Origin: Peptococcaceae bacterium
GTDB lineage: Bacteria > Bacillota > DSM-521 > Neomoorellales > Neomoorellaceae
NCBI GenBank assembly: GCA_003509545.1
Contig: DOLC01000125.1
Location: 1-15,323, forward strand
Length of the DNA stretch: 15,323 bases
Direction: 5' to 3'
In this document: in pieces, positions 13,300 to 15,323 of the stretch
Numbering within the stretch: the stretch's first letter is position 1
Layout of the letters: each line of letters opens with the position of its first letter
Notes under the pieces: generated by a model
The model's input: the letters and a program-made list of their open reading frames with translations, nothing else
Database searches by the model: none
What the model was told of the DNA's origin: nothing
Made by a program: the position numbers and the translations under genes

Positions 13300-13735
13300 C
13301 TACTTGGCGGTGGGCTCGTCCAGGACAAAATATTTCTTAAGCCTGTTCAACGCTCGCACTTTCATCCGGTGTACTGCCGGTTGGGAAATCCCCAATTCTT
13401 TAGCTACCTCTTGTTCCGTGGCTCCGTTTAAGATTGTGGCGATAATAACTTTCTGTTGTTGGGGCGTCAGCAACGAAAGGGCTTCCTCGAGGAATAGGGC
13501 GTCCTCTACTTCGGCAAGAGTGTCGCTGGGGGAAGCGATGGTATCAACCATTTCCCTTTCCTCATCTTCAGCTTCTTGACTTAACAATTCATTGAGGATT
13601 AACAACTCGTGCTCCTTTAGCCGCTTCTGCTTTTTTGCCAGTCTAGCGGCTTCATGGAGAAGACCGGTCAAAAACCAAGCTGCAACTTGAGCATCTTCAA
13701 GGTCGAGGGGGCAGTATTCAGGTGTAGGGGACCAT
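13300..13735 (-). CDS. Sigma-70 region 4 protein (SigO/YvrI-like half of a split sigma factor), 5' end out of frame
   Basis: The downstream frame (TTG 13671 to 13300) encodes 123 residues with a sigma region 4 at about 57-113: LEEALSLLTPQQQKVIIATI followed by the helix-turn-helix EQEVAKELGISQPAVHRMK. Region 4 recognises the -35 element. No sigma region 2 is present; that function seems to be in the gene just upstream, as in Bacillus SigO-RsoA. A near-perfect ribosome-binding site (AAAGGAGGTG, 13752-13743) lies 7 bases before ATG 13735, but that frame reads MVPYT and stops. Shifting by one base at the CCCC run (13732-13728 region) joins it to an open coding stretch reading TPEYCPLDLEDAQVAAWF and then the TTG frame. 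Total would be about 144 residues. Either a one-base insertion, a sequencing error or a +1 recoding event explains this. TTG 13671 alone lacks a ribosome-binding site. Confidence 0.7.
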
Positions 13736-13778
13736 AATTAGGCACCTCCTTTCAGCTTCTCTATACCCCTTACTTATA

Positions 13779-13813
13779 ATAAAGAGAAAGCAAGGGGGCT
13801 TTTTAATACCCCC
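13779..13813 (-). terminator. Hairpin between the two sigma-like genes
   Basis: On the minus strand GGGGG (13813-13809) and CCCCC (13798-13794) enclose TATTAAAAAG and are followed by TTGCTTTCTCTTT. It begins 13 bases past the stop of the region-2-like gene. It may terminate part of the transcripts and so set the ratio of the two proteins. Its sequence is nearly the same as the plus-strand hairpin at 14265-14284. Confidence 0.6.
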
Positions 13814-13825
13814 AGATGCAAACTC

Positions 13826-14083
13826 TCAATATGACTTTTGGTGATTACGCTTTTCTGACAAGTACCGCTCTAGTTCATCCCTCCCCCAGGTGGTATTCGG
13901 TTTATAGCGATGAACAGCGTCCACTATCCAGGCCACCAAATCAGATCCTGCTTCTTCATAACCTAACCGGCGACTGTACTTCTTGATTACCGGGTTAAAG
14001 CGCTGAACCAGTTCAGCGAGGGCTTCTTGGTCACCAGCCTGGGCTTTAACAATTAACTCTTGGAGCTTGGCCTTTTTGGGCAT
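13826..14083 (-). CDS. Sigma region 2-like protein (RsoA-like, helix-turn-helix_16 family)
   Basis: An 85-residue protein with the pattern LQELIVKAQAGDQEALAEL, then VQRFNPVIKKYSRRLGYEEA and SDLVAWIVDAV. This is the start of sigma-70 region 2, the part that binds core polymerase and the -10 element, but nothing like region 3 or 4 follows. Length and content match Bacillus RsoA (about 79 residues), which with SigO makes a two-subunit sigma factor. The region-4 gene follows about 90 bases downstream on the same strand. ATG 14083 has GGAAGGTGA about 8 bases upstream. The tail KRNHQKSY is charged. It could instead be an isolated HTH_16 regulator, but the partner next door favours a split sigma factor. 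Confidence 0.8.
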   Translation of the reverse strand: MPKKAKLQELIVKAQAGDQEALAELVQRFNPVIKKYSRRLGYEEAGSDLVAWIVDAVHRYKPNTTWGRDELERYLSEKRNHQKSY

Positions 14084-14259
14084 GGAGTGTCACCTTCCCC
14101 AGAAGATAAAAAACCTGCCTCACATATGTATCTATTTTAAAAGACGGCAGAACATGGCAATTGGTTCCTTATTTGGAATAACTAATCATCTCGTTTTTCC
14201 GACAACATTCGAAAAAGATGGGCGTTAAGGTCATGGCTTTAAGGGGAGGACCCTCCTTA

Positions 14260-14297
14260 GAATAGGGGTTATTAAAAAGGCCCCTATTTTCTTTTTA
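14260..14297 (+). terminator. Intrinsic terminator with no gene upstream on its strand
   Basis: AATAGGGG (14261-14268) pairs with CCCCTATT (14281-14288), followed by TTCTTTTT. It only works on the plus strand. There is no plus-strand gene between it and 13145, so it must end a leader, small RNA or attenuated transcript leading to the holin-like gene at 14375. Confidence 0.75.
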
Positions 14298-14374
14298 TGT
14301 AGTAGGGGGCACAGAGCCTTTGGAGTGTCAATTAAAAGATGCGAGGTCAGTCCATCTGGAAGGGAGGGGAAGCC

Positions 14375-14719
14375 ATGCAGGACTTTTTCACCTATACCTT
14401 TCTCGCTACGCTAACCGGCGCCGTTACTGCCACCATGCTGGTGGTGGAGTTTCTCAAAAATCTTGGACCGCTAAAAAGATTGCCTACCCGCTGGCTTGTT
14501 CTGGCCGTCGCTGAAACAATTGTCATAATAACGAACATTGCTACAGATGCTCTCTCTTTAAAAGATATTCCACTCTACTTGCTAAACGGGCTATTGGTAA
14601 CTGCTTCCGCCATCGGAAGCTGGCAAATGTTCGGGGAGAATCTATTCAGCACTTTAAACAGAAAAAGGGGGGCACTTGGGTGTATAACAAGCACTCGGTC
14701 TCGGCGAGTTAATTGCTAG
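14375..14719 (+). CDS. Small holin-like membrane protein
   Basis: A 114-residue protein with about three hydrophobic helices: FFTYTFLATLTGAVTATMLV near 4, WLVLAVAETIVIITNIATDAL near 42 and PLYLLNGLLVTASAIGSWQMF near 67. A basic tail follows. The layout (short polar start, helix, KNLGPLKRLPTRW loop, two helices, charged tail) is that of small phage-type holins and related unnamed Firmicute proteins; I recognise the type, not a named family. ATG 14375 has GGGAGGGG at 14362-14369. The final 20 residues, after the A5G6 run at 14662-14672, look unselected, and a -1 slip there would give a different tail ending HSVSAS. It is divergent from the split sigma genes, with a terminator hairpin in its leader. 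Confidence 0.6.
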   Translation: MQDFFTYTFLATLTGAVTATMLVVEFLKNLGPLKRLPTRWLVLAVAETIVIITNIATDALSLKDIPLYLLNGLLVTASAIGSWQMFGENLFSTLNRKRGALGCITSTRSRRVNC

Positions 14720-14744
14720 AGCCTAGGCCGGCGATCAGGAGGCC

Positions 14745-14885
14745 ATGGCTCAAGGAGTTCAGCCGTTCATCCCGGGAATAAAGGAATATAGCTATCCTTT
14801 GGTTTGCGAGGCAGACTATTCTGATTTAATCGCTGGGCATAGTTACTGCTGTTTACCGCTACCAGCCCTGCAGGAGGCTCCCTAA
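14745..14885 (+). CDS. Candidate 46-residue small protein
   Basis: An open frame from ATG 14745, beginning MAQGVQPFIPGIKEYSYPLV and ending LPALQEAP, with three cysteines (one at residue 21 and a pair near 35). It has AGGAGG at 14737-14742, though only 2 bases before the ATG, which is closer than normal. It follows the holin-like gene by 25 bases and ends in the T-tract side of the opposite-strand terminator. Not recognised; it could be a remnant. Confidence 0.35.
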   Translation: MAQGVQPFIPGIKEYSYPLVCEADYSDLIAGHSYCCLPLPALQEAP

Positions 14886-14923
14886 AAACAAAGCCCTGGA
14901 CACCCTATGGGAGTGTCCAGGGC
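14884..14923 (-). terminator. Intrinsic terminator of the HAD phosphatase gene
   Basis: GCCCTGGACAC (14893-14903) pairs perfectly with GTGTCCAGGGC (14913-14923). On the minus strand it is followed by TTTGTTTTT (14892-14884). It lies 12 bases past the stop of the phosphatase gene. Confidence 0.88.
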
Positions 14924-14935
14924 CTGGGGCCCAGG

Positions 14936-15323
14936 CTAGACTAAATTCCACCACTTTAAACCTTCCCAGATGCCTGCCGCATGAGCTGCCCGGGCACGAT
15001 AGACGCTAGGCGGCAAAGGATGGTTTTTGATTTCGGCCGAAGCATTTCCCACCAGGACGGCAGGAAAGCCCAGGGTGAGCATATCCATATCATTTCCGCT
15101 GTCACCACATACTACTATTAACCGCGGGGGCCAGTTGAATTTGCGGCGAAGATAGGACAGGGCAGTGCCTTTTCCAGCCGGTGGGGGCAGGACGTCGAGG
15201 CAAATCTGTCTGCTGATAATTACTTTAGCGTTAAGGCCTGCTTCCTTCAAGCGGTTCCGGACCTGAGTTATCCCCACTTTTTGCAGGGGGGGCCTGCTTG
15301 GGCTTGGAAGCGAGCGACTAAAC
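14936..15323 (-). CDS. HAD-IIB phosphatase, sucrose-phosphatase-like (5' end beyond window)
   Basis: The frame is open to the window edge, so the N-terminal part with the nucleophile Asp (DxD motif I) is missing. What is present is the C-terminal half of a sucrose-6-phosphate phosphatase-type HAD enzyme. KVIISRQICLDVLPPPAGKG carries the motif III Lys (GKGTAL), and VVCGDSGNDMDML is motif IV with the Mg-binding acids. PAVLVGNASAEI and the ending HAAGIWEGLKWW are typical of the sucrose-phosphate / mannosylfructose-phosphate group. It removes phosphate from a disaccharide phosphate to give a compatible solute or sugar. The true substrate cannot be fixed without the neighbouring synthase, which would lie to the right. 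GTG 15277 could be read as a start but would cut the domain. Confidence 0.8.
   Translation of the reverse strand, partial: FSRSLPSPSRPPLQKVGITQVRNRLKEAGLNAKVIISRQICLDVLPPPAGKGTALSYLRRKFNWPPRLIVVCGDSGNDMDMLTLGFPAVLVGNASAEIKNHPLPPSVYRARAAHAAGIWEGLKWWNLV

Noticed and set aside
1..15323. CRISPR array, tRNA or rRNA genes
   Set aside because: No regularly spaced repeats, cloverleaf sequences or rRNA segments were seen on reading both strands.

Overview
The window looks like a piece of chromosome from a GC-rich, spore-forming or formerly spore-forming Firmicute of the Moorella/Thermanaeromonas type (thermophilic Clostridia). This is inferred from a YwmB-MurA pair, a YabR-type S1 protein next to a short Ppx/GppA protein, a purine riboswitch, strong AGGAGG ribosome-binding sites and frequent GTG/TTG starts. 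No rRNA, tRNA, CRISPR array or complete mobile element was seen.

Layout. 1-2319: a gene-free leader, then ywmB and murA (cell envelope), murA with its own extended -10 promoter. 2390-3333: a defence/toxin-antitoxin patch holding an orphan MNT nucleotidyltransferase, a RelB-like antitoxin and a RelE/ParE toxin gene broken by one extra base. A decayed IS1634-type transposase fragment follows at 3373-3504. 3629-6119 (+ strand): a near-perfect sigma-A promoter, then yabR, ppx/gppA, ubiX and an LpdD-family gene, closed by a strong terminator. ubiX and lpdD overlap and fit flavin prenylation, but no UbiD decarboxylase is present. 6195-9700: a divergent purine-salvage pair. An AzgA/PbuG-type NCS2 permease (- strand) sits behind a guanine-type riboswitch, and adenine deaminase (+ strand) faces it.

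9706-11017: an L,D-transpeptidase gene (- strand) lies between two direct copies of a ~70 bp double-hairpin repeat. 11119-12879: a YdcZ-type small transporter converges by 4 bp on a VanW-family gene, which forms a two-gene unit with a half-size EamA transporter.

12979-14885 is visibly more AT-rich and is the most unusual part. It has two tiny chained ORFs with good ribosome-binding sites. It also has a split sigma factor like SigO/RsoA of Bacillus, with a region-2-like protein and a separate region-4 protein, the latter apparently out of frame at its third codon. A small holin-like membrane protein is divergent from these, followed by another small ORF. Two nearly identical hairpins, one on each strand, flank the region-2 gene. 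A two-part sigma factor beside a holin-like gene recalls the TcdR/TcdE and UviA/UviB arrangements, and this is the best candidate for an undescribed system here. The window ends in a sucrose-phosphatase-like HAD gene that runs off the right edge.
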